From Alistipes sp. (GTDB lineage: Bacteria; Bacteroidota; Bacteroidia; Bacteroidales; Rikenellaceae), in NCBI GenBank assembly GCA_020026435.1, contig JAHHQK010000030.1, forward strand, positions 1-29,521: DNA of 29,521 nt, in the 5' to 3' direction. The notes beneath the pieces were generated by a model. The model was not told where the DNA came from and did no database searches. It saw only the letters and a program-made list of their open reading frames with translations. A program made the position numbers and the translations under genes. This document shows, in pieces, positions 1 through 6,259 of the stretch (position 1 is the stretch's first letter; each line of letters begins with the position of its first letter).

Positions 1-38
1 ATAAAATCCCCGCTAATCGTATTGATTAACAGGGATTT
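1..38 (-). terminator. Rho-independent terminator after the DUF2795 gene
   Basis: Positions 4-18 and 24-38 form a 15-bp stem with two G-U pairs and a 5-nt loop. On the minus strand the stem is followed by TTTTAT at the window edge. It begins about 28 bp past the stop codon of the minus-strand gene at 66-287. The rest of the U-tract lies outside the window. Confidence 0.75.
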
Positions 39-65
39 ACATTAATTTCTTTGTTGATTTTTCGC

Positions 66-287
66 TTAGTATTCCTCCTCGTTGAAGAAGAAATCGTCTT
101 TCGACGGGTAATCGGGCCAAATATCTTCGATTGATTCGTAAATGTCGCCTTCGTCTTCAATCTCCTGGAGGTTCTCCAGTACCTCAAGCGGTGCGCCCGA
201 ACGGACTGCGTAGTCAATCAACTCATCTTTAGTTGCAGGCCAGGGTGCATCCTCAAGTTTCGAGGCCAGTTCAAGTGTCCAATACAT
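66..287 (-). CDS. DUF2795 domain-containing small acidic protein
   Basis: Encodes 73 residues if translation starts at the ATG at 287 (MYWTLELASKLEDAPWPATK...), where I recall most Bacteroidota homologues starting. An in-frame ATG at 320 would add 11 residues and cannot be excluded. The core 'LEDAPWPATKDELIDYA' followed by 'GAPLEVLENL' matches my memory of the DUF2795 family. The second half is very acidic and aromatic (IWPDYPS...FFFNEEEY). No signal peptide, membrane segment or catalytic motif is visible. It is monocistronic, with its own candidate promoter upstream and a terminator directly downstream. The molecular function is unknown; members are small soluble proteins widespread in Bacteroidetes. 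Confidence 0.85.
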   Translation of the reverse strand: MYWTLELASKLEDAPWPATKDELIDYAVRSGAPLEVLENLQEIEDEGDIYESIEDIWPDYPSKDDFFFNEEEY

Positions 288-366
288 ATGCTTCAAGTGT
301 TTTAAAGTTCTAAAACTCAATTCGTTGGTCGTGGCTATATGGAGTAGCTCTTTTTATGACCGTGTG

Positions 367-400
367 CAAAAATATAAAAAAAACGTGAAAATCCAACAAA
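367..400 (-). promoter_or_regulatory. Candidate Bacteroidota promoter for the DUF2795 gene
   Basis: On the minus strand TATTTTTG (367-374) fits the TAnnTTTG -7 element. A TTG (394-396) lies 19 nt upstream of it, and a TTTG (397-400) 22 nt upstream, either of which could act as the -33 element. The surrounding DNA is strongly AT-rich. The predicted leader is about 70 nt. Confidence 0.5.
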
Positions 401-830
401 AAAGTAAAAAAAATGATTTTTTGTTAAATATCATCCCCGTGTCGGGGTGTCCGATTCCGGGAGCGGTGCGACCGAATGGAATATCTGTTTGATTATCAGC
501 GGAGGAGTGGCGACAGATGCGGAATCTTCCCGCCGATCGGATCGGGCGGATTGGGTTTGGTGGAATTGGATCGGGTGGGAGAGTCGGCCTCAGACCCGAT
601 CATCAATGAGCTTGGGATCGACTGTCGGGTATTCGGGGTGAGGGGGCGAATAGCTCCGACAAGAATACATACGCGGTTTTTTTCAGGAGGCGCACACGGT
701 CTCATCGAGTGTCTGTAATGCCGATTACTCCCGCTGTCCCCGAAGTGTTTCGGTAGCCTGAATCCGAAGAGCAACGGTAATCCACCCACATCAGGCAGGG
801 TAGAGTGCATGAAAAGGAGGGCGTATAAGC
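401..830. other. Intergenic stretch without a recognisable gene
   Basis: Between the DUF2795 promoter and the terminator at 831-870 lie about 430 bp. Open frames of 60-105 codons exist on both strands, but their translations are low-complexity (Arg/Ser/Pro-rich), match no family I know, and lack a Bacteroidota -7 box before a plausible start. I see no tRNA, repeat array or mobile-element end here. It could be decayed coding DNA. Confidence 0.5.
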
Positions 831-870
831 AAAAAAGAGCAAACGTATCCAGCGGGACACATTTGCTCTT
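831..870 (-). terminator. Strong terminator of the flavoprotein/PduO operon
   Basis: Arms 835-850 and 855-870 pair at 14 of 16 positions around an AGCG loop. On the minus strand the stem is followed directly by TTTTTT (831-836). It lies about 43 bp past the stop of the adenosyltransferase gene ending at 913, so it closes the three-gene minus-strand operon. Confidence 0.85.
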
Positions 871-912
871 TAGGTTTTCAGACTTCGGATTCCCGGATTC
901 CGCCTTCGTGAT

Positions 913-1464
913 TCAGGGGATCCAGAGAGTCTCTTCCACTTCGAGACGCAGGGTCAGAAGGCGTCCCAAAACGTAGAAGTAATCCGACAGACGATTCAGA
1001 AACATCATTGCCGATGGGTCTACGCCCCACTGCTGATCGGCCCTCAGGGCGGCCCGTTCGGCCCGTCGGCAGACGGTGCGGCAGACGTGCGACATCGACA
1101 CGGCCTCGTGACCACCGGGAATGGTGAACTTGTCGATGGCGGGCAGTTGGGCCTGCATCCGGTCGATCCGCTCCTCTAACCATGTGATGACCTCTTGCGA
1201 AAGGGGAGCGACTTTCTCGGCCCCCTCTTTACCCTTGGCCAAAATGGCCTCGACGGACATCAGACGCGACGAGATGACGTTCAGCTCCCGGACTTCCTCC
1301 TCGAAACGTCCGTCGTGACGGATCTTGTCGGTCAGCAGGGCCGTGAAGGCCGCCAGTTCGTCGACCGATCCGTAGGCCTCGACCCGTTCATCGGTCTTGA
1401 AGACACGCTCCCCGCCGATGAGCGAGGTTGTGCCCTGATCGCCTGTCTTGGTGTAGACTTTCAT
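913..1464 (-). CDS. pduO: Cob(I)yrinic acid a,c-diamide / cob(I)alamin adenosyltransferase, PduO type
   Basis: Transfers the 5'-deoxyadenosyl group of ATP to reduced corrinoid, giving adenosylcobalamin. Its 183 residues match the usual ~180-190 of the family. The N-terminal ATP-binding motif is intact (KVYTKTGDQGTTSLIGGERV, residues 2-21). The helical core carries VCRRAERAAL with the conserved Arg/Glu cluster (133-137), then FLNRLSDYFYVLGR (155-168). Its ATG overlaps the TGA of the upstream gene by 4 bp (ATGA), so translation is probably coupled. A terminator follows at 831-870. In Bacteroidota the product probably serves methylmalonyl-CoA mutase and other B12 enzymes; that link is inferred, since no such enzyme is in the window. 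Confidence 0.95.
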   Translation of the reverse strand: MKVYTKTGDQGTTSLIGGERVFKTDERVEAYGSVDELAAFTALLTDKIRHDGRFEEEVRELNVISSRLMSVEAILAKGKEGAEKVAPLSQEVITWLEERIDRMQAQLPAIDKFTIPGGHEAVSMSHVCRTVCRRAERAALRADQQWGVDPSAMMFLNRLSDYFYVLGRLLTLRLEVEETLWIP

Positions 1465-1979
1465 ATTCTGAAGTGTTGTTTAGGCAGATGGTTGTTGAAA
1501 ATCAGCAGGTAACCCCTGTTGTCGACCGTTGTGGAGCGGTGCTGGGCGATGATGTGCTGACACAACGCCCACCGTTCGGGGGTGGCATAGGGGGCGATGA
1601 GGGCTATCGTTCGGTGCTGTTCGCGGGCCACGCGCACCATGTCGAGCAGCTTCTCCTTCGGCAGTGAGCAGAGAGCGATGCACAATTCGGCCTCGGAGGT
1701 GTTGATCCCGAAGTCGGCGAATCCGCAGTGTATGGCCAGGTTCTGCAACTGCATGGCGCGGCGTTTGCAGACTCCCTCGTTGATCAGGGCCGTGTAGAGC
1801 CTGCGGTCTCCGTCGAGCAGGTGCTTGCACATGAATACCTCGCGCACAATGTTGTAGATATAGGGCGAATGGACGCCGTGACCGCGGAAGTAGGGCGCAC
1901 GGACCAGGCGGTTACCCAGGGCCGACACGCGTTGTGCAAGCGGAATCGGCCAGCGAAGGTTGTGACCTGTGAACTTCAT
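1461..1979 (-). CDS. Shortened SAM-methyltransferase-like protein, core apparently missing
   Basis: A 172-residue protein of unproven function. Near the N-terminus it carries GHGVHSPYIYNIVREVF (33-49), the signature I associate with ~250-residue Bacteroidota class I SAM-dependent methyltransferases. The C-terminus (about 125-172: IALIAP...TPERWALCQHI, ending FNNHLPKQHFRI) resembles the end of the same family. Between them I find no glycine-rich SAM-binding loop (GxGxG) and no acidic post-I motif, and the protein is ~80 residues short. It is the middle gene of the operon: 11 bp after the flavoprotein and overlapping pduO by 4 bp. Because the frame is intact and tightly packed it is probably expressed, perhaps as a non-catalytic relative. 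The family link is from memory. Confidence 0.6.
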   Translation of the reverse strand: MKFTGHNLRWPIPLAQRVSALGNRLVRAPYFRGHGVHSPYIYNIVREVFMCKHLLDGDRRLYTALINEGVCKRRAMQLQNLAIHCGFADFGINTSEAELCIALCSLPKEKLLDMVRVAREQHRTIALIAPYATPERWALCQHIIAQHRSTTVDNRGYLLIFNNHLPKQHFRI

Positions 1980-1990
1980 TCCGTGTCCTC

Positions 1991-3262
1991 CTATTTTTTC
2001 AGCATTCCGGCCAGACGACCCGTCGAGAATGCGATCTGGAGGTTGTAGCCTCCCGTGTCGGCATCCAGGTCGAGGACCTCGCCGGCCATATACAGACCCT
2101 TGACCTTGAGCGATTCCATCGTGTAGGGGTTGACCTCGTCGCAGCGCACGCCTCCGGCCGTCACCACAGCGTAGTCAAACGGGGCGTAGTCGACGATGGG
2201 CAGTGTCCAACCCTTGAGTGTCTTGATCAGTCGCTCGACCTCCTGGTCGGTGATCTTGTCGATATAGGTTTTCGAGTGGATATCCAGCTCCTGGGCCATC
2301 GGCAGCACCAAAGGTTTGGGCAGCAGGCGGCGCAGCAGCTCGGCGAAGAATTCGGTGGGTTCCATCTCCTTGCGTTCGCGGGCGATGCGCTCGCGGAGGA
2401 TCTCTTCGCTCAGAGCGGGTTTCAGATCGAGCGTCAGCTTGACCTTGTGGCCGTCGATCAGGGCGTCGACCGCCTGACGGCTCAGACGCAGGGCTACGGC
2501 ACCCTCGATTCCGCGGTTCGAGAAACCGATCTCGCCGAACTCCTCGCGTACGGGTTCGTTGTCGACGAAGAGTGTGGCGCGGATGTTACGCAGCAGGAAG
2601 CGGTCCAGCTCCTTGAGGTGGGGGTGTGACGTTACGAGGGGCGTCAGCGACGGGCGTAGCGGCTCGATCGTGTGGCCCAGGTCGGCGGCGAACTGGTAGC
2701 CGTCGCCGGTCGATCCCGTGAGGGGGTAGGAGACGCCACCCGTGGCGAGGATCACCGTGGGGCATTCCTCCTTGCGGGTGAATCCGCGTTTGTTGACGTA
2801 GCTCACGCCGTAGACCCGGTTACCCACCGTGAGGATCTCCTTCACACGGGTGTTATATACGATTTTGACCCCGTTGTTGACGCAGTAGTCCAGCAGGGCG
2901 TTGGCCACGTCCCACGCCTTGCCGCTGTGGGGGAATACGCGGTCGCCGCGCTCGATGTCGAGCTTCACGCCTTGACGCTCAAAGAAGCGGATGGTCGCCT
3001 TGTTGTTGAATTCGGCGAATGCCTGCTTGAAAAAATCGGCATTGGCACGCAGGTGCTCCGTGAATTCCTCGACGGGGCGGGCGTTGGTCAGGTTGCAGCG
3101 TCCCTTACCCGAGATGCGAACCTTGCGTCCCGATTTCTCCATCTTTTCGATGAGTAACACGCGGTTACCGTTGCGTGCAGCCGTACCTGCGGCCATCATT
3201 CCGGCCGCACCCGCACCGATGACTATGACATCGTAGGGTTGTTTTTCTTCGAATTGTTCCAT
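1991..3262 (-). CDS. HI0933/YhiN-like FAD-dependent oxidoreductase
   Basis: A 423-residue flavoprotein, normal size for the family. The N-terminal FAD-binding Rossmann motif is VIVIGAGAAGMMAA (12-25), followed by the signature GRKVRISGKGRCNLTN. The C-terminus holds the second FAD-contact region (GGVRCDEV... MAGEVLDLDADTGGYNLQIAF), also diagnostic. The substrate is unknown; family names such as 'aminoacetone oxidase' rest on thin evidence. The start at 3262 is preferred because the promoter box TATCTTTG (3270-3277) overlaps the upstream in-frame TTG codon at 3278-3280, so a longer product could hardly be transcribed from it. First gene of the operon with the methyltransferase-like protein and pduO. 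Confidence 0.92.
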   Translation of the reverse strand: MEQFEEKQPYDVIVIGAGAAGMMAAGTAARNGNRVLLIEKMEKSGRKVRISGKGRCNLTNARPVEEFTEHLRANADFFKQAFAEFNNKATIRFFERQGVKLDIERGDRVFPHSGKAWDVANALLDYCVNNGVKIVYNTRVKEILTVGNRVYGVSYVNKRGFTRKEECPTVILATGGVSYPLTGSTGDGYQFAADLGHTIEPLRPSLTPLVTSHPHLKELDRFLLRNIRATLFVDNEPVREEFGEIGFSNRGIEGAVALRLSRQAVDALIDGHKVKLTLDLKPALSEEILRERIARERKEMEPTEFFAELLRRLLPKPLVLPMAQELDIHSKTYIDKITDQEVERLIKTLKGWTLPIVDYAPFDYAVVTAGGVRCDEVNPYTMESLKVKGLYMAGEVLDLDADTGGYNLQIAFSTGRLAGMLKK

Positions 3263-3269
3263 ACGGGAG

Positions 3270-3277
3270 CAAAGATA
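3270..3277 (-). promoter_or_regulatory. -7 box immediately upstream of the flavoprotein ATG
   Basis: On the minus strand TATCTTTG is a perfect TAnnTTTG. Only 7 nt separate it from the ATG at 3262, so the transcript should start at or a few nt before the start codon (leaderless or ultra-short leader). No TTTG is seen at the usual -33 distance. Confidence 0.65.
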
Positions 3278-3447
3278 CAAAAATTATCGGTTGGCTGTAT
3301 TGTTCCCGGGAGGAAATAGCACAATGATTTTCACCGGAGGGCCACGGTTTGTACCTTATATTATATATACCTTGTCGAGGATCTGTTCGTGGCGGAAAAA
3401 CTTGAGCGTAAAGTTGTGATTTATTTCTTTGTTTCGAGAAAATTGAG

Positions 3448-3455
3448 TATCTTTG
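3448..3455 (+). promoter_or_regulatory. Promoter -7 box of nusB
   Basis: TATCTTTG at 3448-3455 matches TAnnTTTG. A TTTG at 3428-3431 lies 16 nt upstream, shorter than ideal. The predicted leader to the ATG at 3494 is about 33 nt and A-rich. Confidence 0.65.
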
Positions 3456-3493
3456 CACCCGCAAAAAAAGGCAAATAAACGTTCTATAAAATT

Positions 3494-4429
3494 ATGTTGA
3501 GCAGAAGATTACTCCGTATCAAGGTCCTCAAGGCACTTTTCGCCCACATCAAGTCGGGCGCGGACAATATGCTCGCGTCGGAAAAATCACTGATGGCGAG
3601 TGTCGATAAGGCTTATGACCTCTATTTCCAAATGCTGACCCTTCCTGTCGAGTTGGCCCATTTCGCTAAAAACCGCCAGGAGATCGCCAAACAGAAAAAA
3701 CTGCCGACATATGAAGATCTGAACCCCAATACCAAATTCGTCGACAACAAACTCATTGCCGTTATCGCCAACAGCGACTCGGTCAATGACCACATGGCCG
3801 TGCGCAACCTGGGCTGGGGCCAGAACCCCGATCTGATCCGCACGCTCTACACGCGCCTTGTGGAGGAGGAGTACTACAAGAAATACATGACTTCCCAGGA
3901 GCATTCCTTCGAGGAGGACCGCAAATTCCTCGAGACGTTCTTCACCGAGATTCAGAATTCGGAGCTGCTGGACGACGCCCTGGAGGAGATGTCGATCATG
4001 TGGTCGGACGATATGGCCTTCATCATCATGATGATCATGCGCACGCTGTCCAACGTCCGCCCCTCGCATACGGAGCTGAAGGTGGCCTCGAAGTTCAAGA
4101 GTGAGGAGGATCCCGCCTTCGTCAAGACGCTCTTCGAAAAGTCGCTGGTCAACTACAATGCCTACCAGGAGTATATCGAGAAATTCACCTCGAACTGGGA
4201 CGTGGAGCGTATCGTCTTCATGGATAACCTGATCATCGGCACGGCCATCGCCGAGCTGACCTCCTTCCCGTCGATTCCCGTGAAGGTGACCCTCGACGAG
4301 TTCATCGAGATCTCGAAATTCTACTCGACCCCCGGCAGCAGCACCTTCATCAACGGTGTGCTGGACAAGATCGTGGAGTCGCTCACCGAGGAGGGGCGCA
4401 TCAAGAAGGCCGGCCGCGGATTGATCTGA
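3494..4429 (+). CDS. nusB: Transcription antitermination factor NusB (long Bacteroidota form)
   Basis: NusB binds boxA RNA together with S10 (NusE) and supports rRNA antitermination. This 311-residue protein is about twice the classical ~140 residues, which is normal for Bacteroidota: an extended N-terminal half (MLSRRLLRIKVLKALFAH...) plus the canonical NusB fold in the C-terminal ~130 residues. There, 'NWDVERIVFMDNLIIGTAIAELTSFPSIPVKVTLDEFIEISKFYSTPGSSTFINGVLDKI' matches the conserved family region closely. The start is the first ATG after a perfect -7 box. A hairpin terminator follows at 4463-4504, so it appears monocistronic. Product call secure. Confidence 0.95.
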   Translation: MLSRRLLRIKVLKALFAHIKSGADNMLASEKSLMASVDKAYDLYFQMLTLPVELAHFAKNRQEIAKQKKLPTYEDLNPNTKFVDNKLIAVIANSDSVNDHMAVRNLGWGQNPDLIRTLYTRLVEEEYYKKYMTSQEHSFEEDRKFLETFFTEIQNSELLDDALEEMSIMWSDDMAFIIMMIMRTLSNVRPSHTELKVASKFKSEEDPAFVKTLFEKSLVNYNAYQEYIEKFTSNWDVERIVFMDNLIIGTAIAELTSFPSIPVKVTLDEFIEISKFYSTPGSSTFINGVLDKIVESLTEEGRIKKAGRGLI

Positions 4430-4462
4430 TCCGTCCGCATGGTCGGAAACCGATAAAAACAG

Positions 4463-4504
4463 GAGGAAGTTGCCGAAAAGAAGGAGGCGCTTCCTCTTTT
4501 TTTG
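4463..4504 (+). terminator. Terminator of nusB
   Basis: GAGGAAG (4463-4469) pairs with CTTCCTC (4490-4496). The stem extends inward with TGCC/GGCG after one bulged T. A T-rich tract (TTTTTTT) follows at once. Confidence 0.75.
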
Positions 4505-4506
4505 TT

Positions 4507-4514
4507 TAACTTTG
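4507..4514 (+). promoter_or_regulatory. Promoter -7 box of the DUF1573-like lipoprotein gene
   Basis: TAACTTTG matches TAnnTTTG, 19 nt before the ATG at 4534 and directly after the nusB terminator. No TTTG is seen at -33. Confidence 0.55.
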
Positions 4515-4533
4515 CATTAAATTTTTTCAGACT

Positions 4534-4971
4534 ATGAGGAGAATGTGGTGGGCTGTGGCGGCAGCCGTGCTGGCGGTAGCCTGCGGAAGGGGAGGGGCAT
4601 CCTCCCCGTCGGGGAAACCTTCGCCCGAAACATACAAGGGACGGAGCCTGGTGATCACCGATTCGATGGTGATGCAGGGCGGGGCGGATACCCTCAAACT
4701 GGGTCGAATCCACTCGGGAGAGATCCTGGCCCTGCCTTTGAGGCTGGTCAACGGTGCGGAGAAACCCCTCGTGCCGGTCTCCACCTCGCGTTCGTGCGGC
4801 TGCGTCGACCTGGAATTCGAGGCGCAACCCATCCTGCCCCGCGAGTGGCAGGACTGCCGTCTGATCTTCGATTCGCGCGGCATGAGCGGCTGGCAGATCA
4901 AGCGTCTGGACCTTAGACTGGGCAATTCACCCCATGTGATCCGGCTTTGGGTCGATGTGGAGGTGCGCTGA
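4534..4971 (+). CDS. DUF1573-like lipoprotein
   Basis: A 145-residue predicted lipoprotein. The signal peptide has a basic n-region (MRRMWW), a hydrophobic stretch and the lipobox LAVAC with Cys17. After a short Ser/Pro-rich linker comes an Ig-like beta domain of DUF1573 type: 'DTLKLGRIHSGEILALPLRLVNGAEKPLVPV' leading to the hallmark SCGC (Cys88, Cys90), then 'FDSRGMSGWQIKRLDLRLG'. Family members often come from cell-envelope or polysaccharide-related settings, but no biochemical role is established. Transcription seems independent, from the -7 box at 4507. It sits 80 bp before yajC, which has its own promoter. Confidence 0.8.
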   Translation: MRRMWWAVAAAVLAVACGRGGASSPSGKPSPETYKGRSLVITDSMVMQGGADTLKLGRIHSGEILALPLRLVNGAEKPLVPVSTSRSCGCVDLEFEAQPILPREWQDCRLIFDSRGMSGWQIKRLDLRLGNSPHVIRLWVDVEVR

Positions 4972-4974
4972 CAA

Positions 4975-5005
4975 TTTGTGATTCGGGCAATATTTGTTAT
5001 CTTTG
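4975..5005 (+). promoter_or_regulatory. Complete promoter of yajC
   Basis: TTTG (4975-4978), a 19-nt spacer, then TATCTTTG (4998-5005): both halves of the Bacteroidota housekeeping promoter. The leader to the ATG at 5052 is about 40 nt. Confidence 0.8.
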
Positions 5006-5051
5006 TCACGTTAACCGGAAAACAACAAACCAATTTAAACAGAATAGAATT

Positions 5052-5369
5052 ATGATTCAATTTCTTTTAGCAGCACCTGCCGAGCCGCAGCCCGGTTTTA
5101 TGCAGCAGTATAGCATGTTCTTCATGATCGGCTTTATGGTTTTGATCATGTGGCTCTTCATCTGGCGTCCCGAGGCCAAGCGCCGCAAGCAGATGCAGAA
5201 CTTCCGCGAGGGTCTGAAGAAGGGCGACAAGATCATCACCGCCGGTGGTATCTACGGAGTGGTCAAGGAGATCAAGGAGACGACCCTGCTTATCGAGGTT
5301 GACGGCAACGTGACGCTGCGTGTCGACAAGAACATGGTTGTGGCCGACACCAACGACCTGCAGAAATAG
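5052..5369 (+). CDS. yajC: Preprotein translocase subunit YajC
   Basis: YajC is a small inner-membrane partner of SecDF in the Sec translocon. The 105-residue product has an N-terminal membrane segment (about 22-38, MFFMIGFMVLIMWLFIW), then the diagnostic 'RPEAKRRKQMQNFREGLKKGDKIITAGGIYGVVKEI' with the short cytosolic beta domain ending at DLQK. The frame stays open upstream to 4947, but the start at 5052 is set by the promoter at 4975-5005 and by family length. secDF is not in the window. A weak CCCG/CGGG hairpin follows the stop, too poor to call a terminator. Confidence 0.95.
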   Translation: MIQFLLAAPAEPQPGFMQQYSMFFMIGFMVLIMWLFIWRPEAKRRKQMQNFREGLKKGDKIITAGGIYGVVKEIKETTLLIEVDGNVTLRVDKNMVVADTNDLQK

Positions 5370-5438
5370 ATCCCGACCCGTTTTTGAGCGGGAGGATACC
5401 TTTCATTTTGGCAGCGGTCCGTGATTTCGGGCGGCTGC

Positions 5439-5469
5439 TTTGTTTTTCGGGCGGTTATGCGTATCTTTG
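5439..5469 (+). promoter_or_regulatory. Complete promoter of the TSCPD gene
   Basis: TTTG (5439-5442), a 19-nt spacer, and TATCTTTG (5462-5469) repeat the architecture of the yajC promoter. The start codon at 5510 follows a ~35-nt leader. Confidence 0.8.
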
Positions 5470-5509
5470 CGGCTTGAAAATCATACATACACAAATTACA
5501 CTTCATCTT

Positions 5510-5758
5510 ATGTTGCAGAAAATAACCCATACGTGCGTCGGCACGTGTTCGCGTCAGATCGACATCGAGGTCGAGGACGGTATTATCCGCAATGTCGTTT
5601 TCACAGGCGGTTGCCACGGCAATACCCAGGGCGTGGCCGCTTTGGTGCGCGGCAAGCGTATAGAGGAGGTTATCCCCGTGATCGAGGACATCGACTGTCG
5701 CGGCAAGGGCACCTCGTGTCCCGACCAGCTGGCCAAGGCCCTCCGTAAGGCCTTGTAA
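5510..5758 (+). CDS. TSCPD domain protein (TIGR03905-type, four-Cys family)
   Basis: An 82-residue soluble protein. The conserved cysteines Cys9 (HTCVGTC), Cys13, Cys35 (GGCHGN) and Cys70 in TSCPDQLAKAL match the small TIGR03905 TSCPD family as I remember it. The TSCPD module also occurs at the C-terminus of vitamin-B12-dependent ribonucleotide reductases, and its cysteines probably bind metal or take part in redox chemistry. The role of the stand-alone protein is unknown. The start follows the promoter at 5439-5469; the longer frame back to 5384 would run through that promoter and lacks family resemblance. Confidence 0.88.
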   Translation: MLQKITHTCVGTCSRQIDIEVEDGIIRNVVFTGGCHGNTQGVAALVRGKRIEEVIPVIEDIDCRGKGTSCPDQLAKALRKAL

Positions 5759-5826
5759 TTCCGCCGGAGGCGGCGGCTGCGATTTTTTCCCGCGGCTGAC
5801 ATCCCGCTTGGGCATATCTTTTGCAT

Positions 5827-5863
5827 GGACGTTCCTTTGTAAACCTTTTATAAAAGAACGTCT
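5827..5863 (+). promoter_or_regulatory. Hairpin abutting the start codon of the GlsB-like gene
   Basis: GACGTTC (5828-5834) pairs with GAACGTC (5856-5862). A flanking G-U pair and further inner A-U pairs bring the stem to about 11-12 bp with one mismatch. The 3' arm ends directly before the ATG at 5864, where the ribosome must load. It might control translation; the base pairing is seen, the role is inferred. Confidence 0.4.
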
Positions 5864-6124
5864 ATGTATTTTTTATGGTATTTGCTTCTGGGTTTGGTGG
5901 CCGGATGGATCGCCAACCTCATTGTCAAGGGCAACGGCTCGGGACTGCTCATTAATCTGATTGTCGGTATCATCGGCGGACTGCTCGGCGGATGGATGCT
6001 TTCGCTGTTCGGGTTGGTGCCCGTGGGTACGATCGGCAGCCTGGTGACGGCCATCATTGGTGCTATCGTCCTGCTTTGGATTGTGGCCCTGATCCGTCAC
6101 CCCGAGACCAAAAAGAAGAAATAG
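5864..6124 (+). CDS. GlsB/YeaQ/YmgE family small membrane protein
   Basis: An 86-residue very hydrophobic protein with three predicted membrane segments (about 3-20, 27-49 and 54-76) and a Lys-rich cytosolic tail (RHPETKKKK). The glycine pattern 'LGLVAGWIANLIVKG...LLINLIVGIIGGLLGGWMLSLFGL' is typical of the 'transglycosylase-associated protein' / GlsB stress-response family. That old name is misleading: there is no glycosylase domain. Members are often stress-induced, but the mechanism is unknown. A degenerate -7-like TATCTTTTG lies near 5814. The gene ends before a shared bidirectional terminator at 6190-6226. Confidence 0.88.
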   Translation: MYFLWYLLLGLVAGWIANLIVKGNGSGLLINLIVGIIGGLLGGWMLSLFGLVPVGTIGSLVTAIIGAIVLLWIVALIRHPETKKKK

Positions 6125-6189
6125 GGACGCGAGCCGCTCCGTTCGTTGGCACTTCAGATCCCGTTGCCGGGGAGTGCTTCACCTCATTA

Positions 6190-6226
6190 AAAAAGGTGAT
6201 CCGTGGAATTTACGGATCACCTTTTT
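6190..6226. terminator. Bidirectional terminator between convergent genes
   Basis: A 15-bp perfect stem (6190-6204 with 6212-6226) has a 7-nt loop and A/T tracts on both sides. It serves the plus-strand GlsB-like gene and the minus-strand C11 peptidase gene. Confidence 0.85.
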
Positions 6227-6259
6227 TGTGATGTGTCGTGAGGAATCTTCCTTCGGGGA

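Noticed and set aside
447..810. Overlapping frames of 64-104 codons in the gap before the PduO operon terminator
   Set aside because: None has a recognisable family, a -7 box or an operon partner, and the translations are Arg/Ser/Pro-rich. Treated as non-coding or decayed DNA.
3494..4429. NusB about twice the textbook length
   Set aside because: Long NusB proteins of ~300 residues are normal in Bacteroidota; not a fusion.
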